Assembly: GCA_019695295.1 (NCBI GenBank)
Contig: JAIBAH010000015.1
Coordinates: 1-64,000 of the forward strand
DNA from: Bacteroidia bacterium
GTDB taxonomy: Bacteria; Bacteroidota; Bacteroidia; J057
DNA: 64,000 nucleotides
Direction of reading: 5' to 3'
Both the position numbers and the translations under genes were made by a program. This document shows, one piece after another, positions 54,797 through 63,020 of the stretch. Under the pieces are notes generated by a model. That model searched no databases, was not told the DNA's origin, and saw only the letters and a program-made list of their open reading frames with translations. Position 1 is the first letter of the stretch. Every line of letters starts with the position of its first letter.

Positions 54797-54951
54797 TTTT
54801 TAGTAAAATAAAAAACAGGGAGAAACCGGCAAAAAAGAAAGGTGGCATTTGTCAGGGTGCAGTATTTTTCATAATTTTGATTCCTTTTTTTCGTAAAAGA
54901 AAAAAGAATTTCGTATCTTTCGTCTTCATTGTTTAAAACGTAGTTTATTTT

Positions 54952-56532
54952 ATGGCAGAGCCTCTCAAAAATTTTGGAAATTCCTCCGGTGAAAAAGAAA
55001 AAGCGGGAAGTCTTCTCACGCAGTTAGGGCGAATTCCGCCTCAGGCTTTGGATATGGAGCAAGCCGTTTTGGGAGCTTTGCTCCTCGAAAAAAATGCTTT
55101 ACACCGAATCATGGATGTACTGCGAGCGGACATGTTTTACAAAGAGTCTCATAGAATCATTTTTGAGGCTATCCTCGGACTGTTTCAAAACTCGGCTCCG
55201 GTAGATATGCTTACCGTAAAAGACTATCTTCGAAAGGAAGGTCACCTCGAGAAAACGGGCGGGGCGTTTTACATTGCAGAACTTACTTCGAGAGTAGCCT
55301 CCGCTGCCAATATTGAATATCATGCAAGGGTAATCGCCGAAAAATTCATTTTGAGAGAGTTGATTCGTATTTCGGATAACGTAATCAAAGACGCATTTGA
55401 TGAAACCACGGATGTGTTTGAGTTGCTCGACAAAACAGAGCAAGGACTATTTGAAGTATCTGAAACTCACCTCCGTAAAAACTATCAGGGAATGACTGAA
55501 CTGGTAAAGAAAACGATTGACCGTCTCCAAGAGCTGAAGAATAAAGATGAATCCATTACCGGAATTTCCTCCGGATTTACGGAATTGGATAAACTTACTT
55601 CCGGATGGCAAAAATCGGATCTTGTGATTATTGCAGCAAGACCCGCAATGGGTAAAACCGCTTTTACGCTTACGGTTGCCCGGAATGCAGCACTCGGAAA
55701 AAAATCGCCTGTGGCTTTCTTTTCGCTGGAGATGGCAAGCGTACAGTTGGTACAAAGGTTGATCTGTGCGGAGGCGGAACTCGACGCACAAAGGGTACGT
55801 ACCGGTAAACTGGAAGATTACGAGTGGCAGCAGTTAATTACCAGAATTGGCTCTCTGAGCAATGCTCCTTTATATATAGATGATACACCCGGTATTTCCA
55901 TTATGGATTTACGGGCCAAATGCAGGAGACTGAAAGCAGAGAAAAAAATAGAAATGGTCATCATTGACTACCTGCAGCTGATGACGGGCAGCAGTGCAAA
56001 AGGAGGAAACCGGGAACAGGAAATCGCCGGAATCTCCCGGGCTTTAAAAGAACTGGCCAAGGAACTGGACGTGTGTGTCATTGCCCTCTCTCAGCTTAGC
56101 CGTGCTGTAGAAACAAGGGGAGGAGATAAAAAACCTCAACTTTCAGATTTAAGGGAATCCGGCTCCATTGAGCAGGACGCGGATATGGTAATGGCACTTT
56201 ACCGTCCGGAATATTATGGCTTTGAAACTGACGAAGAAGGAAACTCTACCGCAGGACTTGCCGAGGTAATCATTCTGAAACAAAGAAATGGTCCGACAGG
56301 AACCGCAAGGCTGAACTTTATTGGTAAATATGGTAAGTTTACGGATTTGAACATGTTCAGCGGAGGGAATTTGATCCTTGGAAGTAGCCTGAACAATTCT
56401 GTAACCTCCAATCCTGCGGATTCCTTACAGAATTTCTTCAAAGACTCTGGCTCTCAGAATTCAGGAATCATCACTATACCTTCAAAACTGAATGACGACC
56501 TTGCAGGAGAGGATATAAATGTTCCATTTTAA
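54952..56532 (+). CDS. dnaB: Replicative DNA helicase DnaB
   Basis: 526 residues, hexameric 5'-3' helicase of the replication fork. N-terminal domain (about 25-130: PPQALDMEQAVLGALLLE, which also binds primase), linker helix, and RecA-like C-terminal domain with Walker A ARPAMGKTAF, Walker B VIIDYLQLM, and SQLSRAVETRG, DLRESGSIEQDAD (Arg finger region). Standard length without an intein. A weak TATCTTTCG sits at 54914-54922. The region upstream holds three DnaA boxes, so control by DnaA, or a nearby origin, is plausible. Confidence 0.96.
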   Translation: MAEPLKNFGNSSGEKEKAGSLLTQLGRIPPQALDMEQAVLGALLLEKNALHRIMDVLRADMFYKESHRIIFEAILGLFQNSAPVDMLTVKDYLRKEGHLEKTGGAFYIAELTSRVASAANIEYHARVIAEKFILRELIRISDNVIKDAFDETTDVFELLDKTEQGLFEVSETHLRKNYQGMTELVKKTIDRLQELKNKDESITGISSGFTELDKLTSGWQKSDLVIIAARPAMGKTAFTLTVARNAALGKKSPVAFFSLEMASVQLVQRLICAEAELDAQRVRTGKLEDYEWQQLITRIGSLSNAPLYIDDTPGISIMDLRAKCRRLKAEKKIEMVIIDYLQLMTGSSAKGGNREQEIAGISRALKELAKELDVCVIALSQLSRAVETRGGDKKPQLSDLRESGSIEQDADMVMALYRPEYYGFETDEEGNSTAGLAEVIILKQRNGPTGTARLNFIGKYGKFTDLNMFSGGNLILGSSLNNSVTSNPADSLQNFFKDSGSQNSGIITIPSKLNDDLAGEDINVPF

Positions 56533-56660
56533 TTTTAGGCTACCGAAAAAAGAAATTGATTGCTTAGAAATTCATCCATATTTTTTCCCTTTGTAACTTT
56601 TCTCACACAGAATATATCCGAATAATCCTTACATTTGCAAGAGATTACTTTTAATTGTAT

Positions 56661-57752
56661 ATGGAGAAAAGTACCAAAAATAATAATCCTTCTTCCTATG
56701 ACAAGTGGGTGGCTTATTATATCCTGGGCTTACTTTTATTATTAGTGGTCTTAATTCTACTTTTTAGTATTTTTCTTTTTGTACAAATCTATAAACCTGA
56801 CTTTCATACACAAAAGCGCGAAAAAAAGGAAAACAGAGATTCCTCTTTTTCACAATGGGCAGAGGCGCAAAAAATCAAAAAGGAAATGAATAAATTCTGG
56901 GTAGCGGAATCTATCCTGGATTGTAAAGATTCCGTTTTACAAAAACAGCTTTTATACGGAAAAGAACTGATTACCCATACTTCAAAATATTTAGGTCCAC
57001 GGGGAAGCGTCCTTCGAATTACAAACGGGATGAATTGTCAGAATTGTCATCTGGAAGCCGGAACCAAGGCCTTTGGGAATAATTATGGCTCTGTTTTTTC
57101 TACTTATCCCAAATACAGGGCACGAAGTGGGAAAACGGAAGATATTTTCAAAAGAATCAACGATTGTTTAGAGCGTAGCCTGAACGGGAAATCGCTGCCT
57201 GTTGAAAATAAAGAAATGCAGGCAATGGCAGCTTATATTCAGTATATCGGCAAAAACGTACCTTCAGGAACAAAAGCGAAAGGCTCCGGAATTTTTGATT
57301 TGCCCTTTCCTGATAGTGTGCTCAAGCCTGAAAACGGTAAAATCATTTATCTTACAAAATGCAAAAGTTGTCATCAGGAAAACGGAGAGGGGCAATTGAC
57401 TGAGGACAAGACAGCGTATATTTATCCGCCTTTGTGGGGGAAAAATGCCTATAATTCCGGTGCAGGACTATTCAGGGTCAGTCGCTTTGCCGGTTTTGTC
57501 AGATTTAATATGCCTTTGGGTGCAACCTTTCAAAATCCGCTATTGAGTGAACAAGAAGCTTGGGATCTGGCAGCTTTTGTCAATTCGCAACCCAGGCCTT
57601 CCAAAGACCTCAGTAAAGATTGGCCTAAAATAGAAGAAAAGCCGGCGGATCATCCTTTTGGCCCTTTTGCGGATTCTTTTCCTGAAAAACAACATAAACT
57701 AGGCCCATTTAAGCCCATTACAGATGCAAAATCGAAAAAGAAGCCTAAATAA
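56661..57752 (+). CDS. TsdA-like dihaem c-type cytochrome (thiosulfate dehydrogenase family)
   Basis: 363 residues with an uncleaved N-terminal membrane helix (about 18-42) and a periplasmic dihaem part. First haem motif CQNCH (126-130), second CKSCH (234-238). The conserved Cys169 in RINDCLERSLNG matches the Cys that ligates haem 1 in TsdA, and NMPLG and SEQEAWDLAAFVNSQPRP match the second-haem side. TsdA oxidises thiosulfate to tetrathionate or the reverse. First gene of an apparent operon with a DsrE-like and a SoxB-like gene. ATG 56661 is preferred over TTG 56655; a -7-like TACATTTG at 56630-56637 precedes it. Confidence 0.85.
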   Translation: MEKSTKNNNPSSYDKWVAYYILGLLLLLVVLILLFSIFLFVQIYKPDFHTQKREKKENRDSSFSQWAEAQKIKKEMNKFWVAESILDCKDSVLQKQLLYGKELITHTSKYLGPRGSVLRITNGMNCQNCHLEAGTKAFGNNYGSVFSTYPKYRARSGKTEDIFKRINDCLERSLNGKSLPVENKEMQAMAAYIQYIGKNVPSGTKAKGSGIFDLPFPDSVLKPENGKIIYLTKCKSCHQENGEGQLTEDKTAYIYPPLWGKNAYNSGAGLFRVSRFAGFVRFNMPLGATFQNPLLSEQEAWDLAAFVNSQPRPSKDLSKDWPKIEEKPADHPFGPFADSFPEKQHKLGPFKPITDAKSKKKPK

Positions 57753-57783
57753 TTTTTTTATCTATCAATTTATAAACATTTTT

Positions 57784-58203
57784 ATGAAACAAATTTCCTT
57801 TTTCATTTTCATTCTCCTGATGGTTTTTTCTGTTTCTTCTTTTGCACAAAAGAAAAAGCATAAAATCGTATTTCAGTTTACGAATGCTCAGGACACAATG
57901 CAACAAAAAGCATTTACCAATCAACTTAAAAACATTACGACACACTGGCCTGATGCACAAATTGAGGTGGTAGCTTATAATCATGGGATAGAATACCTCA
58001 TGACTTCCAAATCCAAACATATTGAAGCAATCCGGGAGCTAAAAAGCAAAGGAGTACGTTTTGTCGCCTGCGAAAACACAATGAAGCAAAGAAAAATCAC
58101 CAAAGAGGATTTGATTCCTGAGGCTGAAACCGTTCCGGCAGGCATTGCTGAAATCGTAGAAAAACAAGAAAAGGGCTGGAGTTACATTAAAGGCGGATTT
58201 TAA
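57784..58203 (+). CDS. Exported DsrE-like protein
   Basis: 139 residues. Signal peptide MKQISFFIFILLMVFSVSSFAQ is clear, so the product is periplasmic. The mature part is a DsrE/F-like Rossmann fold: KHKIVFQFTNAQDTMQQKAF, NITTHWPDAQIEVVAYNHGIEYL, then ELKSKGVRFVACENTM, where the Cys of the CxxT-like segment takes the place of the sulfur-carrying Cys of DsrE. Such proteins relay persulfide sulfur. It starts 31 nt after the TsdA-like gene and ends 12 nt before the SoxB-like gene. ATG 57784 begins the signal peptide. Confidence 0.82.
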   Translation: MKQISFFIFILLMVFSVSSFAQKKKHKIVFQFTNAQDTMQQKAFTNQLKNITTHWPDAQIEVVAYNHGIEYLMTSKSKHIEAIRELKSKGVRFVACENTMKQRKITKEDLIPEAETVPAGIAEIVEKQEKGWSYIKGGF

Positions 58204-58215
58204 TTGGTAAATACT

Positions 58216-59910
58216 ATGCAAAACTCAAACCGAAGAAACTTCCTGAAATCAGCGGGACTATTGGGATTAGGCTCTGTCCTCAATCCTTATTCCTTAATGG
58301 CTAAAAAACCAGAAGAGGAGCAGGTTCAATCAGACGATATCGTAAATGAAAATACGGTAACGACGATTAGTATTCTTCAGACAACGGACGTTCACTGCCA
58401 GATACATCCTCACGATGAGCTTTTCTGGGAAGAGGAGAAAATTACTTTTCGTAAAACAGGAGGCTATGCAAATATGGCAGCGATGATGCATCAGCTACGA
58501 AAGAAAAACCCAAATACTTTTGTGATAGATACCGGTGATATGTTTCAGGGAAGTCAGTTAAGTATTAAAACGACCGGTAAGGCTTTTGTCCCGATTTTAA
58601 ATGCACTGAATTATGATTTATTTTTACCCGGAAACTGGGAGGTGATTTATGGGAAAAGAAATATGCAGACGCTGCTCGGTTCGCTCAATGCGCCTAAAAT
58701 CTGTACCAATATGTACCATGATCTGGGTGAGGGTAAGCGAGGGGAGTTGATTTTTCAACCTTATCATATATGGCATATTGCGGGCATAAAAATCGGTTTT
58801 CTGGGTTATACAGATCCGCTCGTTCCGATAAGGCAAAGCCCCAGTTACAGCAAAGGAATTCTGTATGCAAAGCCGGAAGAAAATTTGGCGCATTATGTAG
58901 ATGTGTTGAAAAATCAGGAGCAGTGTGGTTTTATAATTCTCATTGCGCACCTCGGTCTCTCTCAGCAAATTGCGCTGGCAAATATGCCCGAATGTGAGGG
59001 AGTAAATTATATTCTGGGAGGAGATACGCACGAAAGAGTCCGTAAGCCCATTGTCTGCAAATATGCAAAGGTAGTGGAACCGGGTGCATTCGGGTCTTTT
59101 ATCGGAAAACTGGATTTAGTCATTGAAAACGGAAAAATTACCCGTGAAAAATACGAACTGCTGGAAGTAAATAGTTCTAAAACCAGGCCTGATAAAACGA
59201 TACAGGCTTTACTCTCTAAAACGGAGTCAGAGTATCTTTCTCAGATTGGTGAAATTGTGGGGTATAGTACAATACCGCTTTATCGTTATTTTGTAGTAGA
59301 AAATACGATAGATACTATGGTTTTAAATGCACTGCATTTCAAATTCCCTGAGATAGATATCGTTTTGTCCAATGGATTCCGGTTTTGTCCCCCTCGGAGT
59401 ACACCAGATAATACAGGAAATATTCCGATTACAAACGGTTATATTTTTGATATGCTGCCCGTGGACAGCCCTGTTCGCTATGGAAAGGTTACCGGTAAAC
59501 AGTTAAGGGAATGGATGGAAAAAGAACTCAATAATGTATTTTCCAAAGACGCATCCAAACGCTTTGGGGGATGGTTGGTAAAATTTCAGGGGATGGAAGT
59601 CAGTTTCAATGCCTTTGGAGAATCGGGTAGCCGCATAAAAAGCTTCACGGTAAAAGGGAAAGCCATAGAAGACAGTACTTTTTACAGCATTCTGGCTTGC
59701 GAAAGAGACGGAGACCCTGCCGATATGATTTGCAGAATCAGGGAGGTTTCCAACCCAAAATCTTCTCCTTTAACGCTTCATGCAGTTATGAAGGAGTATC
59801 TAACCCTACACTCTCCGGTAACTCCTACTCCTCCCGGAAATGCAAAAATCCTGGACGCACCGGACACTCTCCTGTCTCAGGTAAGCGGCGTAGATTACAT
59901 TTTCCGGTAA
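58216..59910 (+). CDS. SoxB-like Tat-exported metallophosphatase (5'-nucleotidase family)
   Basis: 564 residues. Twin-Arg signal NRRNFLKSAG (5-14) for export as a folded protein. Calcineurin-like metal site: Asp58/His60 in QTTDVHCQ, Asp105/Asp108 in IDTGDMFQG, NWE at 140-142 in PGNWEVIYG, AHLG and GGDTHERV. Where ordinary 5'-nucleotidases have GNHE, the His is replaced by Trp, as in SoxB thiosulfohydrolases (GHWE). The C-terminal 5'-nucleotidase domain follows (NALHFKFPEIDIVLSNG, TNGYIFDMLPVDSPV). It may release sulfate from thiosulfonate-bound sulfur. Third gene of the sulfur operon; no soxAXYZ seen. Confidence 0.85.
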   Translation: MQNSNRRNFLKSAGLLGLGSVLNPYSLMAKKPEEEQVQSDDIVNENTVTTISILQTTDVHCQIHPHDELFWEEEKITFRKTGGYANMAAMMHQLRKKNPNTFVIDTGDMFQGSQLSIKTTGKAFVPILNALNYDLFLPGNWEVIYGKRNMQTLLGSLNAPKICTNMYHDLGEGKRGELIFQPYHIWHIAGIKIGFLGYTDPLVPIRQSPSYSKGILYAKPEENLAHYVDVLKNQEQCGFIILIAHLGLSQQIALANMPECEGVNYILGGDTHERVRKPIVCKYAKVVEPGAFGSFIGKLDLVIENGKITREKYELLEVNSSKTRPDKTIQALLSKTESEYLSQIGEIVGYSTIPLYRYFVVENTIDTMVLNALHFKFPEIDIVLSNGFRFCPPRSTPDNTGNIPITNGYIFDMLPVDSPVRYGKVTGKQLREWMEKELNNVFSKDASKRFGGWLVKFQGMEVSFNAFGESGSRIKSFTVKGKAIEDSTFYSILACERDGDPADMICRIREVSNPKSSPLTLHAVMKEYLTLHSPVTPTPPGNAKILDAPDTLLSQVSGVDYIFR

Positions 59911-60300
59911 TCTTCCAAGGAAGCATTTTTCTCTTTGATTGGGATTCAATCAAAAGAAATCCTGCTTGGATAAAAGCAGGATTATGGTAAAAAGTAAAGG
60001 TAAATAAGGGTAATCTATTTCTTAAATATATGATGAAAAATCAGGATAATCTTTGATTAATTAAACAAGAAATTTTGAGAAAGCGAAAAGGAATAAAAAG
60101 TGAGGTCTTACTTACGCTCTCTGTTAATAAGTATTACCACAAATATTAAAACAAAATACCGAAATCCCAAAAAAAGGCCGTTTTAATACCGTTACAACTG
60201 CGTTACAAAATCGTTATAGTACATAAAAGCCTTATAGTAAATTACTTGCAACCCTACTTTTTTATTCTAAACAGAAAGGGTTGTTTATCCACCAAAAACA
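59911..60300. other. Convergent intergenic region
   Basis: 390 bp between two convergent genes. Two adjacent hairpins at 59934-59954 (8-bp stem) and 59958-59983 (10-bp stem) follow the SoxB-like gene without T-runs. A triple CGTTAnA repeat with 11-bp period is at 60190-60218. Confidence 0.45.
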
Positions 60301-62028
60301 TCAGATGGATTGTACCAGTAATGCGATGCTCTCCTCCTCGTCCTCCACGTTTAGTTTTTTACGGATTCTGTATCGGTATTGCCGAATAGCGGTATCCCCT
60401 ACCCCAAGCATTGCAGACATTTCTTTCCCGGATAACTGTAATTTACAAAGGGCAATATAACGCACTTCTGCCTGACTCAAATCCGGTACTTTCTCCTTCA
60501 GTCTGGCAAAAAAACCAGGATGTACCTTTTCGAATAACTTTCTGAAATTGCTCCAGTCCTCTTCAGTCAAAATCACAGAATCCCTAAGTTTTAGTTTTGC
60601 TTCTTCATCCAACTTTTCACCTAATTGTTGTTCCATTTTTTCAATCAGCTTATTTTTTTCCAGGATTATATCTGTAAACTCCTTTAACTTACTTTCAGAC
60701 CGGAGTATTTCTCTTTTTATTTTGGCCCTATCAGAACGGATAAAAGCCCTCTGACGGATAAAGAGAAAGGAAAAGGTTAGGCCTATCATTAACCCTATAG
60801 CCACAAATAATCCAAGGCGGTAACGATTTCTGTGAATCTCGGTTAAATAAAGATTTTGTCGGATATTGCCTTTTTCAATCTCATACATAAGCTCCGCATT
60901 CACTTGTATATTTTTGTCGGAAAGTGTATTGAGGCTATCTGCCCATAATCTAACGCTATCCGAATACATTAACGCAGTCTTATAATCACCCACAGAGGCA
61001 TGATACTGAGTAAGCATTTTATAGTACTTAAAGAAGTGCTCTTCACTTCCGCTCTTAAAAACCCCGCTTTTTGCTTTGATTAACGCCTCCTTTAGTTTCG
61101 CTAATTCATTCCGTTGATAATAAACAGAAGCCAAAGCCAAGGTAAATCCAGTTCTGTTGCTATAAAGATTGAAAGAATCCGTTACGGATATTCCATTTTG
61201 ATAATAAAGAATGGCTTGCTCCAGTTGATTCATAGCCTGATAGCAAAACCCTTTATTTCCGTTCACAATCCCCCGCCAACCCTTCATTCTGCCCGGACCT
61301 ATTTCCTGAAGTACTTTCATCGTTCCGTCAAAATAGGAAAGTGCGGTATCACTAAACCCGGATTTCAGATAACACATTCCTAATAAGTTTTTATTAAAAA
61401 CAGATACATGTAGTTCTACCTTTTCTTTTTCTACTTCCTTAGCAAGCTGAATGGCTTTAGTATAGTCTCCAAACTCATAAAACAATAAAGCAAGACGATA
61501 GGTGGCATAGCCCGGGTAAAGCTTAAAGGCGGACTGATTCTTTTCATTTCTTTCTTCCAGCCCTTTCATTAGATAATATAACCCTAATCCATTTTTTTTT
61601 ATCTTGATATAATAATTGCCTATGATATTGGTGAGATAGGGTTGAATATCCGGAAAATTTACTTTGTCTGCCTCTATTCTTAAAGAATCTATAATCCTAA
61701 GCATATCTGCTTCCGAATAAGCCTCTGAATTTTGGATTAATGAGTAGCTAAATCGGTAATACCCCGCAAAAAACTTCATTCTTGCGTCATTCTGTTTATT
61801 TGCTTCTTCCAGTATTTCAAGATAGGGGGTTTTTATATCAAAAGAGGGGGTTTGTTGCCAGTGACGCATTCTGATTACGGAATCAATCACAAAAATATTC
61901 CTCGGATAGGGTATTTTAGAAAAATCTATCTCCTTCGAAAGGGTAAAAACCGGAAATAGTAAGAGGAATAAAAGAAAAGGAAAAATCCTGATAACAATAA
62001 AATCAAAAGCATGATTTTTGGTTTTCAT
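60301..62028 (-). CDS. TPR sensor with LuxR-type C-terminal HTH
   Basis: 575 residues. A signal-anchor at the N-terminus (FPFLLFLLLFPVFTL), about eight TPR-like helices (50-370) facing the periplasm, one membrane helix near 405 (GLFVAIGLMIGLTFSFLF), a coiled coil (430-480), then a LuxR-like HTH at the C-terminus (LSQAEVRYIALCKLQLSGKEMSAMLGV, RQYRYRIRKKLNV). This arrangement is the frequent 'tetratricopeptide plus LuxR' one-component membrane regulator of Bacteroidota. Target genes cannot be read from the sequence. Downstream of the SDR gene on the same strand, with a hairpin between. Confidence 0.85.
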   Translation of the reverse strand: MKTKNHAFDFIVIRIFPFLLFLLLFPVFTLSKEIDFSKIPYPRNIFVIDSVIRMRHWQQTPSFDIKTPYLEILEEANKQNDARMKFFAGYYRFSYSLIQNSEAYSEADMLRIIDSLRIEADKVNFPDIQPYLTNIIGNYYIKIKKNGLGLYYLMKGLEERNEKNQSAFKLYPGYATYRLALLFYEFGDYTKAIQLAKEVEKEKVELHVSVFNKNLLGMCYLKSGFSDTALSYFDGTMKVLQEIGPGRMKGWRGIVNGNKGFCYQAMNQLEQAILYYQNGISVTDSFNLYSNRTGFTLALASVYYQRNELAKLKEALIKAKSGVFKSGSEEHFFKYYKMLTQYHASVGDYKTALMYSDSVRLWADSLNTLSDKNIQVNAELMYEIEKGNIRQNLYLTEIHRNRYRLGLFVAIGLMIGLTFSFLFIRQRAFIRSDRAKIKREILRSESKLKEFTDIILEKNKLIEKMEQQLGEKLDEEAKLKLRDSVILTEEDWSNFRKLFEKVHPGFFARLKEKVPDLSQAEVRYIALCKLQLSGKEMSAMLGVGDTAIRQYRYRIRKKLNVEDEEESIALLVQSI

Positions 62029-62099
62029 TTCGTAATAAAAGAAGGAATATGAGGAAAAAAAGTTAAAGATTCGTATTCAATCAAATGATTTCTATCAAT

Positions 62100-62130
62100 C
62101 AGGATTTACACAAAGAATGCGTAAATCCTG
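62100..62130 (-). terminator. Hairpin between SDR and TPR-regulator genes
   Basis: Perfect 10-bp stem (CAGGATTTAC 62100-62109, GTAAATCCTG 62121-62130). A terminator-like structure after the SDR gene, but without a T-run on the minus strand, so function is uncertain. Confidence 0.4.
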
Positions 62131-62140
62131 AGAAAAAATT

Positions 62141-62929
62141 TTAAAGACAGCCCGTCCTTCCTCCGTCAACTGGAAGGTTTATTCCCGTGATATATGCCGC
62201 ACCTGCGGATGCAAGAAACCCAACTGCCTGTGCAATCTCTTCGGGCCTTCCAAATCTTCCGGCCGGAATTTCCGCAATCATTTCTTTGGCTACTTCCTCT
62301 TCGGACTTCCCGGTTTTGATTACTTTTGCGGCTATAATGGCCGTTAATCTTTCGGTTTCTGTGGCTCCCGGCAATACATTATTTACCGTAATACCAAAAG
62401 AAGCAAGCTCATTCGCCATGGTTTTTGCCCAGTTTGCTACGGCAGCCCTGATGGTGTTAGAAACGCCAAGATTGGCAAGAGGTTGCTTTACGGAGGTAGA
62501 GATAATGTTGATGATTCTTCCGTAATTTACCTGCTTCATTCCCGGAATCACCGCCTGAGTGAGTAAGTGATTCACCACCAGATGTTGTTGAAAAGCAGCC
62601 ACAAAAGCATGAGCCTCCGCAGTAGAGACAGGGCCTGCCGCCGGACCGCCGGTATTATTAACGAGTATATGAATGAGATTTCCCCGGGATAAAAAACCAA
62701 GCACAGTATCCGAAACATTCTGAGGGTCTGTAAAATCTGCTATCAGATACTGATGGGATTGACCTTCTTTACAGGGAAGTTCGCTGAGCGTTTCTTTCAG
62801 TTTTGCTTCGCTCCTTGCGAGCAGAATTACATTAGCACCCATTTCAGCCAGTGTTTTAGCGGTTGCCCGGCCTATTCCGGAAGTACTTCCACAGACCAGT
62901 GCATTTTTATTTTCCAGTGAGTAAATCAT
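62141..62929 (-). CDS. Divergent SDR family oxidoreductase
   Basis: 262 residues, Rossmann fold with NAD(P)-binding GSTSGIGRAT, LARSEAKL, NNTGGP and the INIISTS strand. The catalytic YxxxK of short-chain dehydrogenases is replaced: the aligned position reads SNTIR (LGVSNTIRAAV), so Tyr is Ser and Lys is Arg. This divergent branch is often called oxidoreductase but normal catalysis seems unlikely. C-terminal PEEIAQAVGFLASAGAAYITG is standard. It precedes the TPR regulator on the same strand; no pathway partner. Confidence 0.88.
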   Translation of the reverse strand: MIYSLENKNALVCGSTSGIGRATAKTLAEMGANVILLARSEAKLKETLSELPCKEGQSHQYLIADFTDPQNVSDTVLGFLSRGNLIHILVNNTGGPAAGPVSTAEAHAFVAAFQQHLVVNHLLTQAVIPGMKQVNYGRIINIISTSVKQPLANLGVSNTIRAAVANWAKTMANELASFGITVNNVLPGATETERLTAIIAAKVIKTGKSEEEVAKEMIAEIPAGRFGRPEEIAQAVGFLASAGAAYITGINLPVDGGRTGCL

Positions 62930-62952
62930 ATCTGAATAAAATTTCTTTAAAA

Positions 62953-62986
62953 TTTGAGCGAAATTATCAGATATCCCTTACATTTG
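62953..62986 (+). promoter_or_regulatory. Bacteroidota-type promoter for ArsC-TPR gene
   Basis: TTTG at 62953-62956, 22 nt, then TACATTTG at 62979-62986, 34 nt before the start codon. Confidence 0.65.
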
Positions 62987-63020
62987 CAAAAAATGGGGGT
63001 AAAGTTTACAAATAAAAATT

